NCBI GenBank assembly: GCA_036702865.1
Contig: DATNQD010000086.1
Location: forward strand, 1-64,000
Length of the DNA: 64,000 bases
Direction: 5' to 3'
Source of the DNA: Trichocoleus sp.
Lineage (GTDB): Bacteria; Cyanobacteriota; Cyanobacteriia; Elainellales; Elainellaceae
A program made the position numbers and the translations under genes. Of this stretch, positions 27,798-36,630 are shown piece by piece; the first letter of the stretch is position 1, and each line of letters begins with the position of its first letter. A model generated the notes under the pieces. That model was not told the origin of the DNA. It ran no database searches and saw only the letters and a list, made by a program, of their open reading frames with translations.

Positions 27798-28608
27798 GCC
27801 CGATTCCCGCCAACACCTGATGCAAATTCACGACGTTGCCAATTACCGCGATTGCTGGAGCTTCAAATCCGGTAGATTCAACTTGAGCGACGATCGTTTC
27901 CAGTTTACCGATCAGTTGCTCCTGATCAGGACGAGTGCCCCAGCGAATCAGCGCCACTGGCGTTTCTGGTGATAGACCTGCCTGAGTCAGCTCATGTACA
28001 ATATGCGGCAAATTGTGAACTCCCATGTAAACCACGATCGTTTCAGAGGCATGGGCGAGGGCTTGCCAGTTGACATCAGGACGATATTTTCCGGCAGCTT
28101 CATGCCCGGTCACAAAGGTTACAGAAGAACTATAGGAGCGATGCGTTAGAGGAATCCCAATGTAGGCAGGAGCCGCAATTCCAGAGGTAATGCCCGGAAC
28201 CACCTCAACCGGAACTCCTGCCCTGATCAAATCTTCCATTTCTTCGCCGCCACGCCCAAAAACAAAGGGATCACCGCCCTTCAAGCGCACCACGATCGCC
28301 GCAGTTTGTGCTTTCTCGATTAGCAGTTGGGTCGTTTCGTCTTGAATCAGCGAATGCCGTCCGCGTCGTTTGCCTGCATCAATTTTCTCGGCAGCAGGAT
28401 TAATCATTGCCAGGATTGCCGGACTGACGAGTGCATCGTAAACCACGACATCAGCATGTTCGAGCAGCCCTTTCCCTTTTAACGTCATTAACCCCGGATC
28501 GCCGGGTCCTGCACCAACGAGATAAACCTTTCCTGCAGTTTTTGGCATCGCGATCGGCATAAGGGTTGTCTCAGGTGAATCAGGAGCGATTGTTTGGTCA
28601 AAATCCAT
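27790..28608 (-). CDS. cobA: Uroporphyrinogen-III C-methyltransferase (SUMT)
   Basis: 272 residues from the ATG at 28608 (a GTG directly before it is possible). The signatures are VYLVGAGPGDPGLMTLKG near the start, RLKGGDPFVFGRGGEE, PGITSGIAAPAY and a C-terminal VALIRWGT. It methylates uroporphyrinogen III twice to precorrin-2, at the branch to siroheme and cobalamin. There is no fused CysG or HemD domain. First gene of the cobA-rhodanese-pgm unit; it is not linked to the cobalamin riboswitch. Confidence 0.93.
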   Translation of the reverse strand: MDFDQTIAPDSPETTLMPIAMPKTAGKVYLVGAGPGDPGLMTLKGKGLLEHADVVVYDALVSPAILAMINPAAEKIDAGKRRGRHSLIQDETTQLLIEKAQTAAIVVRLKGGDPFVFGRGGEEMEDLIRAGVPVEVVPGITSGIAAPAYIGIPLTHRSYSSSVTFVTGHEAAGKYRPDVNWQALAHASETIVVYMGVHNLPHIVHELTQAGLSPETPVALIRWGTRPDQEQLIGKLETIVAQVESTGFEAPAIAVIGNVVNLHQVLAGIGHG

Positions 28609-28822
28609 CACGATACGAGGTAGGGTTCTGCCTTTAAGGTAGAAAGGTTTGAGATGTTTTCCCGTAGTATCTGATACAAAATATTACCATTCATGAAGGT
28701 TATGCATGATTCCTCGGCTAATTGTGCATGGGAAGGGTCACCCGCAGGTCGCAAAAGTAGGAGAGGTCTGGAAGCAAAAATCTTCAAGGATTGGGGCAGA
28801 TATTTTGGGTACAAACAGAAAC

Positions 28823-28840
28823 TCCCAGGATAGCCTGGGA
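28823..28840 (-). terminator. Hairpin, probable terminator of the glycosyltransferase transcript
   Basis: Perfect 7-base-pair stem TCCCAGG/CCTGGGA with loop ATAG. On the minus strand it is followed by GTTTCTGTTTG, a weak T-rich tail, about 67 bases after the glycosyltransferase stop. Confidence 0.45.
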
Positions 28841-28906
28841 ATCTGTCAATCTTGCAAGGATAAAAATAAAAGCTGAATGCTATTGCTTCAGGATAACTTT
28901 TCTTGC

Positions 28907-30403
28907 CTAAGACTTGGTATTGAACACAGAGGAGGTAGGTGCCGGGACTGCTGCCTTATTCAGTGTGGAAATGTAGTAGGGCTGTTTGCCGCGTGGCGTG
29001 ACCAGCCAGGGAGTATTGCCCCGAACATGGTCATAGATGGCAACGATCGCAATCACATTCTTGAACAAAATGTAGGGAAGCAGCAGCAGAATGTGGTTGA
29101 CATAGTAATAAAAGGGATAGCGAACGTGAGCTACTTTGGCAGTCGCCAGGGTTTGATAGATGCCGCTCACAAAGGAAATCAGCGTACTGAACCAGAGATA
29201 GGCACTCAGCGCATGGGGCACGGTGACATTAGCCAGAGAGAGACTGAGGACGATCGGGATGATTTGAATGGCAACGAGTGAATAAAACTCGCAGTAGTAG
29301 AGCAAGTATGTCCAGAAAGCCTTTTGGCAAAGGCTCAGCTTATCCGATCGCCAGAGCTGCTGCTGATATTTGAGGGCAACTTCGAGCCAACCCTGCGCCC
29401 AGCGTTTGCGCTGATACCAGAAAGACTGGGCATCCATGGGAGCCAGTTCGGTGCTGATGATGCTGCGATCGTGCAGAATCCGGTAGCCTTTGAGCAGCGT
29501 TCGCATGGAGGCATCAATGTCTTCTGTCAGCATCACCGGATTAAAGCGAATCTGCTTGAGCACCGAAGTCCGCCAGTAGCCGTTGGAGCCTCCGAAGATG
29601 CTGGAGTCTGTCAGGAAGGATTTTGCTGAGTGGATGATGCCGTACATCATCTCAAACTCAATGGCGATCGTTTGAGTTAGCAGGTTGTGGTTATGGTTGC
29701 GAATAATGCTACGACCTTGGACGACATCATAGCCCTGGTTGAGCCAATGCCAGGCACGATGCAAACAGTCGGGTGAGGGATGGTGATCCGCATCCAGAAT
29801 GCAAGTCATCTCGCCCGTTACCAGTTCAAAAGCAGCATTCAGGTTTTCGGCTTTGGAGCGGCTGCCCTCAACACGAAGCAGGTGTAATTCGGGGTAGAGC
29901 TGCGCCAGTCGCCGCAAATCTTCTTCTACCGCCATATCGGTTGGCGTGTTGTATGCCAGAATGACCTCCATTCCAGCGGCAGGGCGCTCTACCTCAAGCA
30001 ACACATGTTCTAGCGTTTCTAGAATAATCTCTTGCTCATTGGGCAGATAGGCAGCAATCAGAAAAGAACAGCGGGGAACTGGATTTTTGGGGTGGGGTTG
30101 TCTCGCTCCACCCATTCCCAGACGGGCTTTCAGATTGTAATATCGTCTTCTGAGCGGATTTCGGTCAGACTTATAATCATCTGTAGCAAAGCGGCGAGCG
30201 ATCGCAGTGCTAGATTCTAGAAACAACATTAGCCCACTAATGACATAAAAGGTTGCAATCACCAAATGCAACCCCGTCAGACTTAATCCTTCCAGCCGCA
30301 TCCAATAAAAAATTAGCGTTGGGATTCCAATAAGCACCGCATGGGTCACTATCGCCTTGCGTAGCTCGACCTTCCACTTCCTCACTTCCGTTACCCTCCA
30401 CAC
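28907..30403 (-). CDS. Processive family-2 glycosyltransferase (cellulose-synthase-like)
   Basis: 498 residues from a GTG at 30403. Two N-terminal membrane helices, then the GT2 domain with VILAYNTPTD, the metal DxD in CILDADHHPSPD, TEDIDASMR and the processive-enzyme motif QRKRW, then three or four C-terminal helices. This is the topology of enzymes that polymerise and extrude beta-linked polysaccharides. It lacks a PilZ domain, so direct c-di-GMP control is not suggested. The acyltransferase gene lies 38 bases upstream on the same strand, so a shared exopolysaccharide role is likely. Confidence 0.85.
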   Translation of the reverse strand: MWRVTEVRKWKVELRKAIVTHAVLIGIPTLIFYWMRLEGLSLTGLHLVIATFYVISGLMLFLESSTAIARRFATDDYKSDRNPLRRRYYNLKARLGMGGARQPHPKNPVPRCSFLIAAYLPNEQEIILETLEHVLLEVERPAAGMEVILAYNTPTDMAVEEDLRRLAQLYPELHLLRVEGSRSKAENLNAAFELVTGEMTCILDADHHPSPDCLHRAWHWLNQGYDVVQGRSIIRNHNHNLLTQTIAIEFEMMYGIIHSAKSFLTDSSIFGGSNGYWRTSVLKQIRFNPVMLTEDIDASMRTLLKGYRILHDRSIISTELAPMDAQSFWYQRKRWAQGWLEVALKYQQQLWRSDKLSLCQKAFWTYLLYYCEFYSLVAIQIIPIVLSLSLANVTVPHALSAYLWFSTLISFVSGIYQTLATAKVAHVRYPFYYYVNHILLLLPYILFKNVIAIVAIYDHVRGNTPWLVTPRGKQPYYISTLNKAAVPAPTSSVFNTKS

Positions 30404-30440
30404 TCTACAAAGACAAGTTGCTGATGGCTACTAGGATGGC

Positions 30441-31910
30441 TCACAACCTCCCCAATGGGGTGGATTGGGCTGCCTTTTGACCTGGGTGAAGGAGGGTTGC
30501 GTCTGGTTCAAGCTCTTGTGGCGTAATCCACTGAGTCCTGTCTGAGCCAAACTGGCACAAACAGAGTCGCTTGCCATTGCGTAACCATCCCACTTGTAGG
30601 ACAGTCCAGCCACCCTCGCCACGGTAGCAGACGCGATCGCCTACTCGAGGACTCCAAGCGCGCTGCCGCTGACTTGAAGGGGTAGTCAAAACGTAGTCCA
30701 TACTCCGCAGTATTGCCATAATTAACTGCCGAATCAGTGGAGTAGTGTAATCTGCAAGAACAGACAAAATCAAGGTTCCTGCGACCATCAGGGGCAGGAA
30801 TTCGTAGTAAGAGGGTAAGTTGTCGTTAACGGCTAAACGAATCGTGCGATCGACTACAAAATTATGGATGAGAAAAAAGCTGTAAGTGCAGCCACCCAAT
30901 TGAAGCATCGCTGCACGAATTTGATATTTTTTTTCTAACTGTTGTAAAATCACCATCCCAATGCCTGTTAACCCGATCGGCAGTAAAGTATCTGCAAAAA
31001 TCCATCCGAATCGACTGAACTGGCAGAACCAACCGATACCATAAATTACGAAGCTATACAATAGCATCCGGTGCGAATGCCAGAATATTACCCCCTTTCC
31101 CTGCTGATATGCCTGAGCAACAACCATACCAAATACAAACGAGCTTAGCTTAGCGACAAAGGGAATGAAGGGCAGCGCTCCTTGGGGTGTATCCAAAATC
31201 ACATAGGTGGGATGACCTCCAAATCCGTATACAGCCAGGGCACGATACCCAAACGTGATGGCAAGACTCACAATAAGCAGATTTTTGGCTCCCCAGCGCT
31301 GCATTAGCCACCAAAGGAAGGGAAACACTAATGCGAAGCTAAGGATCAAAGGGACAAACCACCAGGGACCGCTGGTTAGCAGCAAAAGCTGACCATCAAA
31401 CTCAAACAGCAGCGGAAACGTTGCTCCAGCAAAACTATGCCACAGGTCGGGTTTGTAGCTCTGCGTTACCTTACCGATGCCCCAGAGAACCGGGTAAGCG
31501 AACCAGGCGATCGTCCAGTAAGGCCAGAGAATTCGGGAAAAACGACGCAGCACAAATCGCCCGGGTTCCCCTAAAGGTTTGCCCTTGAGTGCCAGGACAG
31601 CCGTAAAGCCGCTAATCAAAACAAACACATCCACGGCTTGAAAGCCGAACCAGATAGGCGTACTCAGCAGCGAGATCAGCCAATGACCGCCCAAGCGATC
31701 GGCTCCGCCCCACATGCGACCCAAATTGTCGAGTAGCCCAGTGGGTTGGGGAGTGTAGGCATAGTCAGTGAATAACAATTGGGCATGGTAGAGCAGCACC
31801 ATTACCGCAGCGACAATGCGGATTCCTTCCACCCAAGCTAAGCGCGAAGGCGGCATAGATTCAACAAGGTTCTGGGTTGTTTGAGACTTTAATGGCGTAG
31901 CGCAATTCAT
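30441..31910 (-). CDS. Acyltransferase-3 family membrane protein with extra C-terminal domain
   Basis: 489 residues from the ATG at 31910; the frame is open to 32072 and the start is uncertain. The acyltransferase-3 fold begins at RLAWVEGIRIVAAV with the catalytic-type histidine in LLYHAQ, and about ten membrane helices run to residue 405. A soluble tail of about 80 residues follows (SPRVGDRVCYRGEGGW, then QFGSDRTQWI), unusual for the family. It would O-acylate a cell-surface sugar or lipid. It shares an apparent operon with the glycosyltransferase. Confidence 0.8.
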   Translation of the reverse strand: MNCATPLKSQTTQNLVESMPPSRLAWVEGIRIVAAVMVLLYHAQLLFTDYAYTPQPTGLLDNLGRMWGGADRLGGHWLISLLSTPIWFGFQAVDVFVLISGFTAVLALKGKPLGEPGRFVLRRFSRILWPYWTIAWFAYPVLWGIGKVTQSYKPDLWHSFAGATFPLLFEFDGQLLLLTSGPWWFVPLILSFALVFPFLWWLMQRWGAKNLLIVSLAITFGYRALAVYGFGGHPTYVILDTPQGALPFIPFVAKLSSFVFGMVVAQAYQQGKGVIFWHSHRMLLYSFVIYGIGWFCQFSRFGWIFADTLLPIGLTGIGMVILQQLEKKYQIRAAMLQLGGCTYSFFLIHNFVVDRTIRLAVNDNLPSYYEFLPLMVAGTLILSVLADYTTPLIRQLIMAILRSMDYVLTTPSSQRQRAWSPRVGDRVCYRGEGGWTVLQVGWLRNGKRLCLCQFGSDRTQWITPQELEPDATLLHPGQKAAQSTPLGRL

Positions 31911-32095
31911 GCAAATTACTTCAGTGAACTTCGTGTAAATCAGTTGAGGCAAAGTTGAGGCAAACATGATAAAGGGCAGCCGATCCTGCCCTCCTGCAAC
32001 CCTGTAACTGTTCAAACGTTCCCAATATTCCCAATATAATGTGCTGCCCTGAAGATTGCCAAAGCAGCACACTGTGCGATCGATAGCATTAAGGC

Positions 32096-32335
32096 TTACA
32101 TTTTGCCTTTCTGCATTACTTCTTGCAAGTGATGACGGACTTCTTCCGCATGTTTTCTATCTGCTTCTTGCAGCTTTTGCAGCAGTTCTACACAGGGCTG
32201 AGAGCCAGCATTCTGAGCATCTTTCACATAAGTGTCATAGAGTTGAACCGCTTCTGACTTATTCTTCAGCACAGTAACGAGGTCATATTCCAAGTCGCTA
32301 ATAACTTTGCTGCTACCGTCGGTTGTCATGGTCAT
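32096..32335 (-). CDS. Small helical stress-type protein
   Basis: 79 residues with an excellent ribosome site (GGAGGATATC). It is two predicted helices, Lys/Glu/Gln-rich, with one cysteine and a histidine cluster (HAEEVRHHLQEV) that recalls ferritin-like or DUF2383-like proteins but lacks a full metal site. I do not assign a function. Confidence 0.65.
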   Translation of the reverse strand: MTMTTDGSSKVISDLEYDLVTVLKNKSEAVQLYDTYVKDAQNAGSQPCVELLQKLQEADRKHAEEVRHHLQEVMQKGKM

Positions 32336-32436
32336 ACAGATATCCTCCAGGGAATTCTCGATTCAGTCTCGATACCTTAACCTTGACTCACGGATAGACT
32401 GGCTCCATCTATCAAAAAGTGGATTAGAACGTCAAT

Positions 32437-33885
32437 TTAAGCTGCTTTGGGAAACAAAACCCGCATTAGCTGATGCAGCGGTTGGCTGCGCTGTTCATGG
32501 ACAAACAGAAGCGGCAGCAGCGCAAAAAGTCGCAGAATGCTAGATAGGGCAAACAAGCCGAGCAGTCCGCCGACCCAGTCCATCTGTGCCAAAAATCCGC
32601 CTGCTGTTGTTCCAAGCGCCCCGCTTACACCCGCCACCGCTGCCACAATCCCAAAGTAGGTTGACTGATTTTGCATCGGCGCAACGCCCAATTGTAGGTT
32701 GTTCGTGCAGAGGTCGATCGCTGCCCAGGTTGCCCCAGCCAGGATATGGAGAAACGGTATCCAGAGCCAGATTGAAACACTATCAGTGCCAGCCAACACC
32801 CAGAGCAGCGGCGTAATTGCTACCAAAATGCCGACACCCAGCAGAATCGGACGGTTGCCAATCCGATCGGCAAGCTTGCCCCAAAAAACAAGCATTAGCA
32901 GGTTTGCCCCCGGAGTCAGGCTGTTGTAAATTGTCACCTGCCCAATACTTAGCCTCAAATTATCGAGTAAATAGAGGTTAAAAAAGGGACCGCTCATGCT
33001 CACTGAAAACATCCAAAGATTGAAATAGAGCAGGAACATCAAAAAGTTTCGATCCCGCAAAATGTAGAGCAAGGTTGTTAGAAAAGAAGGCGGATTTGCA
33101 GCAACGGGAGCGATCGCTTCATGATCTGGTTCTAGAGGCAGCGTGTGTTGCAGTTGAGGGTTGACATCTACAATCCAGAATTGAAAGCTGAGGCTGACAA
33201 AACCGCAGATAATGCCCAAAATCAACACAATGCCATAACCCTGGAGTGAACCGCTAAACCAGGTTGCTACAATTAGCCCCAACAGCGGCACACAAATGAG
33301 GTTTATCAGGTTTGCCGCACTATTACGAAAGCTAAAATAGCGCCCCCGCAACCGAGGCGGCACAATCACTGCCATCCAGCTAAGCCAGGAAGCACTGCCA
33401 AACGCGCCCAGAAGATGACTCACAGCCGTGATGCCTAGTGTCAGCCAGAGTAGGTGATCCAGGCTCAACTGTTGCCAGCTCGTCACAAAAATACCGACTG
33501 CAAGAATGACCCAGAAAAGACGCGAGATGCCATAAATCCACAAACAGTAAAGGTGACGGCTGGTGGTGCGCTCGGACAAATAAGCGCCGATCGGCTGTAC
33601 AAGATTTGCCAGCATGGGAATTGAAGACAGCAGCCCAATTTGGGTTGAAGTGCCACCGAGTTCAAGTAAGAAATTGCTGAGCAAAACCCCACCTGTGATG
33701 TTGGAAAAGACGGCAGCAAAAACACCATCTAAGGTCGATGCTTTGAGGCTTCTGCGAATGACGTCTTTTGAGGTTTTAGGACTGGGTTCTAATGCGGCAG
33801 GTTGATGTAAGATATCTGGAGCAGAGAGCAGTTCGATCGCCGCAGGGTCAAGCACATTGTCTGGAGAAGCAACGTTCACAGGCAT
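32437..33885 (-). CDS. Major facilitator superfamily transporter
   Basis: 482 residues from the ATG at 33885 (open to a TTG at 33930). A polar N-terminal arm of about 45 residues precedes about twelve membrane helices. The cytoplasmic loop between helices 2 and 3 reads GAYLSERTTSRH in place of the classical GxxxDRxGRR, and the mid-protein loop FWGKLADRIGNRP fits that motif better. It is most like MFS proteins of unknown substrate in cyanobacteria. No neighbouring gene hints at the cargo. Confidence 0.8.
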   Translation of the reverse strand: MPVNVASPDNVLDPAAIELLSAPDILHQPAALEPSPKTSKDVIRRSLKASTLDGVFAAVFSNITGGVLLSNFLLELGGTSTQIGLLSSIPMLANLVQPIGAYLSERTTSRHLYCLWIYGISRLFWVILAVGIFVTSWQQLSLDHLLWLTLGITAVSHLLGAFGSASWLSWMAVIVPPRLRGRYFSFRNSAANLINLICVPLLGLIVATWFSGSLQGYGIVLILGIICGFVSLSFQFWIVDVNPQLQHTLPLEPDHEAIAPVAANPPSFLTTLLYILRDRNFLMFLLYFNLWMFSVSMSGPFFNLYLLDNLRLSIGQVTIYNSLTPGANLLMLVFWGKLADRIGNRPILLGVGILVAITPLLWVLAGTDSVSIWLWIPFLHILAGATWAAIDLCTNNLQLGVAPMQNQSTYFGIVAAVAGVSGALGTTAGGFLAQMDWVGGLLGLFALSSILRLFALLPLLFVHEQRSQPLHQLMRVLFPKAA

Positions 33886-34082
33886 AAAATCCACAGGTAA
33901 CCTCAATTCCTGAACAAGACAGAACAGCAAAGCTCAAGGAAGATTTACAGGACGATTTAGAGCGATTATAGATGGGATAGTCTTCTCACCCTACAACTTC
34001 AAAGTATCTATCACTTTGATTATCTTTTTGAGAATAGACATTTAAGCCTGCGCAGCAACCATCCAACCGAAAGAAATTGACT

Positions 34083-34502
34083 ATGCCTAGAAGGTGGATT
34101 AGACTCATTTGTTTTGCGATCAGCATTGCATCCCTGATTTTCGGTTGCCAAAAGATCTATCTAGATGGTGCTGACAGCAATCACTCTGTAACCCTTCGAT
34201 TGAGTGGATGGGATGCCAGCCCAACCGAACAGCGCCTCTTGCAGCAAGTGCTTGATGATTTTGTAGCCAGTCATCCTCATATCAGCGTCAAGCTAGAATC
34301 GATCGCTGATCAATATATGGATGTGATCAAAACCAGACTGATTGGTGATGCTGCTCCCGATGTGTTTTATCTAGATTCGATCGAAGCACCTTTCCTAATG
34401 ACTCAAAACGTCTTAGAGTCACTCAATACTTATATTCAACCAGACTCTGAGATTGACGATTTCGAAGAGAATTTGCTCAACACATTCGTTATCTCAGGTA
34501 AA
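34083..34502 (+). pseudogene. Truncated sugar ABC-transporter substrate-binding lipoprotein
   Basis: About 140 residues of an extracellular solute-binding protein (family 1) where 400 or more are expected. It starts with a lipoprotein signal (LIFGC lipobox) and keeps VTLRLSGWDASPTEQ, HPHISVKLESI and GDAAPDVFYLDS. Homology ends near ISGK at 34502. The frame runs on to 34559 only through sequence that is the reverse complement of a permease fragment. It is therefore a 5' fragment left by a deletion. Confidence 0.85.
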
Positions 34503-34655
34503 CTGTTGTGGCAAGAAATGGGGTTCCTAACTAACAATTTCAGTCCATGGTTTAAATGAAGCTGACAAAGCCCAAAGAAAGGGAACTAGCGTGACGATCG
34601 CATAGAGCAAAAGCAAACTATAGAGAATTCTCTGGAGCCAGAAACTTTTATTCAT
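34497..34655 (-). pseudogene. MalG-type permease, N-terminal fragment with a stop codon
   Basis: Reading from the ATG at 34655: MNKSFWLQRILYSLLLLYA, then VPFLWALSASFKPWTEIVS, stop, EPHFLPQQFT. This is the N-terminus of the second inner-membrane subunit of a maltose-type transporter, with an in-frame TAG and then loss of homology at about 34497. Only about 53 of some 280 residues remain. Confidence 0.8.
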
Positions 34656-34697
34656 AAAAGAAACTGAGAATCAAAATTGAGAATCAAATTGAGCAAA

Positions 34698-35136
34698 TTA
34701 GTTGAGGCTTTCTTTACCAAAGAACTTTCTTTGCATCCAGGTGATGATAATAATTGCGATTGCTAGAAGAAAAGCGATCGAGGCAGCATAGCCCAACTGT
34801 AAATCTCGAAAAACAGCTTGATAGATGAGCAATACGATGGTGAGAGTAGCATTGTTAGGTCCTCCTGAACCATTTGACAAGATGTAGGATTAGTCAAAAA
34901 GTTGGAATGTCCCAATCAAGCCCATCGTCATGACAAAGAAGGTAACAGGTTTCAAGAGCGGCAGCGTAATTGAGAAGAACTGATCCCAAGCACTGGCTCC
35001 TGAAGCCGGTAAACTGATATTCAATACTGCCCAAAAGCTGTACTTTTTGAAAGGCAAGAAAGATAGCGTAAAAGATTGGCAGAACAATAAAAGTCCCCAA
35101 AACAAAAAGGGCTGGCATTATAAATAAATAGCCAAC
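34698..35136 (-). pseudogene. MalF-type permease, decayed with internal deletion
   Basis: Three pieces of one permease remain. The N-terminal part ([18 protein letters not shown] to YQFTGFR) is joined by an internal deletion and frame change to [19 protein letters not shown]...FQLFD. An in-frame TAA at 34890 (probably from CAA) follows, then SNGSGGPNNATL to the C-terminus at 34698. Roughly half the expected 290 residues are missing. It would have been followed by the malG-like gene 42 bases on. Confidence 0.85.
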
Positions 35137-35223
35137 CCTGTTTCGTTAAACATCATTTTTTTCATGCCAAGCAATTTCTAAAGGTGAGTAAATTTTATGT
35201 TGATAGGCTCACCTTACATCAGG

Positions 35224-36264
35224 TTAGAGATTATTAGCAAAGTATTGTTGCAACCGCTGTTGATATTCTGTCTGCAACTGAGGATCTTCAAACTCAATTC
35301 TCACCTTTGCTTGCTGATACTGAGGTCTACCAGCAATTTCAGATAGAAACTGATTGGCAGCCTGGACGGGCAAGATTGCTTCTTGTCGATGCAGGTGGTC
35401 TCTAGCGTTGAGAGCGTCTGCAAACTGTACAGATGAGGGGTCACCATCGCCTATGTCGATCGAAGCAAGCTGTTTCCGTTCAGGGCTAACCTGCTCCACG
35501 ATCAATCGTTCTCTTCTCACCGGGACTTGAATCATCTCCGTTTCGATCGTTTTGCGAACGATGACCTCCCCTATCTTTTGTCTGCGGCGATCGACAACAA
35601 GTCTTTCTTCAAGTAATCGAATTTTCTCAGTTGCAACCAGATTAGCTTGAACCGGATTAACAGCATTTGCTGAACTTTCAACAGTTTGAGAAATAGGTTG
35701 AGAAATAGGTTTTTCTGTCGTCACTGCTGATTCATACGGCAACTGCCGAGTTGATTGAACGGGAAGAACGTCGCGATCGCGTGAATGCGTTTCGGTCGTA
35801 GTTTTGTGAGCCTGGAAAACTGGAGTTTCTAAAGGAGCAGACGCTTCCAGTGGAGCAGATGCCTCTAGGGGCATTGTCACATGAGGCGTTGCGGTAAGAC
35901 CTTGTAGAATCGTACCTTCGCGAGCTGTATTTGGCAGATGAGACGGTGGCATGTGCACAACCTTATCATTCTCAACTACTGGGAATGTACTGAGCTGAGT
36001 GATATCTAGCCCACCAACATAAAGTCGATGGGAATGCGGATCAATTTGGAACTGAGAAAAAGGAACCAGGATGCGCTTCTTCCCAGTTGTGCCGTTCATA
36101 TCAACGACAAGATAGTGAGAACGACCCAGTTCATCAGCCCATAGATCAACAATGTTGCCGATCGGCTCACCGTGATTGGTATAGAGGTCGAAATGCTTGA
36201 TATCGTGGTTGCCAAACAATCTTTGATAATTCGTATCGGAAGATTTAATTCTGAAAAAGTCCAT
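35224..36264 (-). CDS. PRC-barrel/DUF2382 stress protein
   Basis: 346 residues. An N-terminal PRC-barrel-like domain (FDLYTNHGEPIGNIVDLW, SHYLVVDMNG, about 20-100) is followed by a long polar linker, then a DUF2382 domain (LLEERLVVDRRRQKIGEV, PVRRERLIVEQV). A final arm resembles a short degenerate third region. It is the same architecture as the protein at 36631-37632 and as AvaK, the akinete-associated protein of Anabaena. It is cytosolic; function is unknown, and such proteins often accompany stress or resting-cell formation. Confidence 0.8.
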   Translation of the reverse strand: MDFFRIKSSDTNYQRLFGNHDIKHFDLYTNHGEPIGNIVDLWADELGRSHYLVVDMNGTTGKKRILVPFSQFQIDPHSHRLYVGGLDITQLSTFPVVENDKVVHMPPSHLPNTAREGTILQGLTATPHVTMPLEASAPLEASAPLETPVFQAHKTTTETHSRDRDVLPVQSTRQLPYESAVTTEKPISQPISQTVESSANAVNPVQANLVATEKIRLLEERLVVDRRRQKIGEVIVRKTIETEMIQVPVRRERLIVEQVSPERKQLASIDIGDGDPSSVQFADALNARDHLHRQEAILPVQAANQFLSEIAGRPQYQQAKVRIEFEDPQLQTEYQQRLQQYFANNL

Positions 36265-36382
36265 AAGTTCTATCCTGGCAAAGCGATTTATCGAGTCAAG
36301 CCTTTAGCTGTTTGTTAAAGTAAATTTTTAAAGCAGATTAGATTATTAGAACATTGCTAAACCAGCCTTAAAGACCAATTTA

Positions 36383-36604
36383 ATGAGAGAACTAATGAGA
36401 AAAAAAGAATTTGAAGTATTACAAGCTCAACTGATTTCTATTCAGAAGCCACGGTATCCAAAGAAGTGCTTTGAGCAGGTTCTAAATTGTTCTAAAGTAC
36501 AACCTCAAAAGCACAATCCAGAGAAGTTGAATTTTACTGTAAAACTCTCGAACACCGCAGCCCTGAATGCAAAGCGAGAAGCAGGAGATTCATTGAGAAG
36601 TTAG
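36383..36604 (+). CDS. Doubtful small basic reading frame
   Basis: 73 codons, or 70 from the second ATG. It is very Lys/Gln/Asn-rich with no recognised motif and no clear ribosome site, between two minus-strand genes. It is kept only because the frame is open and the composition is protein-like. It may be a non-coding gap. Confidence 0.25.
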   Translation: MRELMRKKEFEVLQAQLISIQKPRYPKKCFEQVLNCSKVQPQKHNPEKLNFTVKLSNTAALNAKREAGDSLRS

Positions 36605-36630
36605 AACCGCCTGCTTCGAATTAAACTAAC

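Noticed and set aside
28608-28814. 68-codon minus-strand frame before cobA
   Set aside because: Ends at the cobA start, no ribosome site, no homology pattern; likely the cobA leader.
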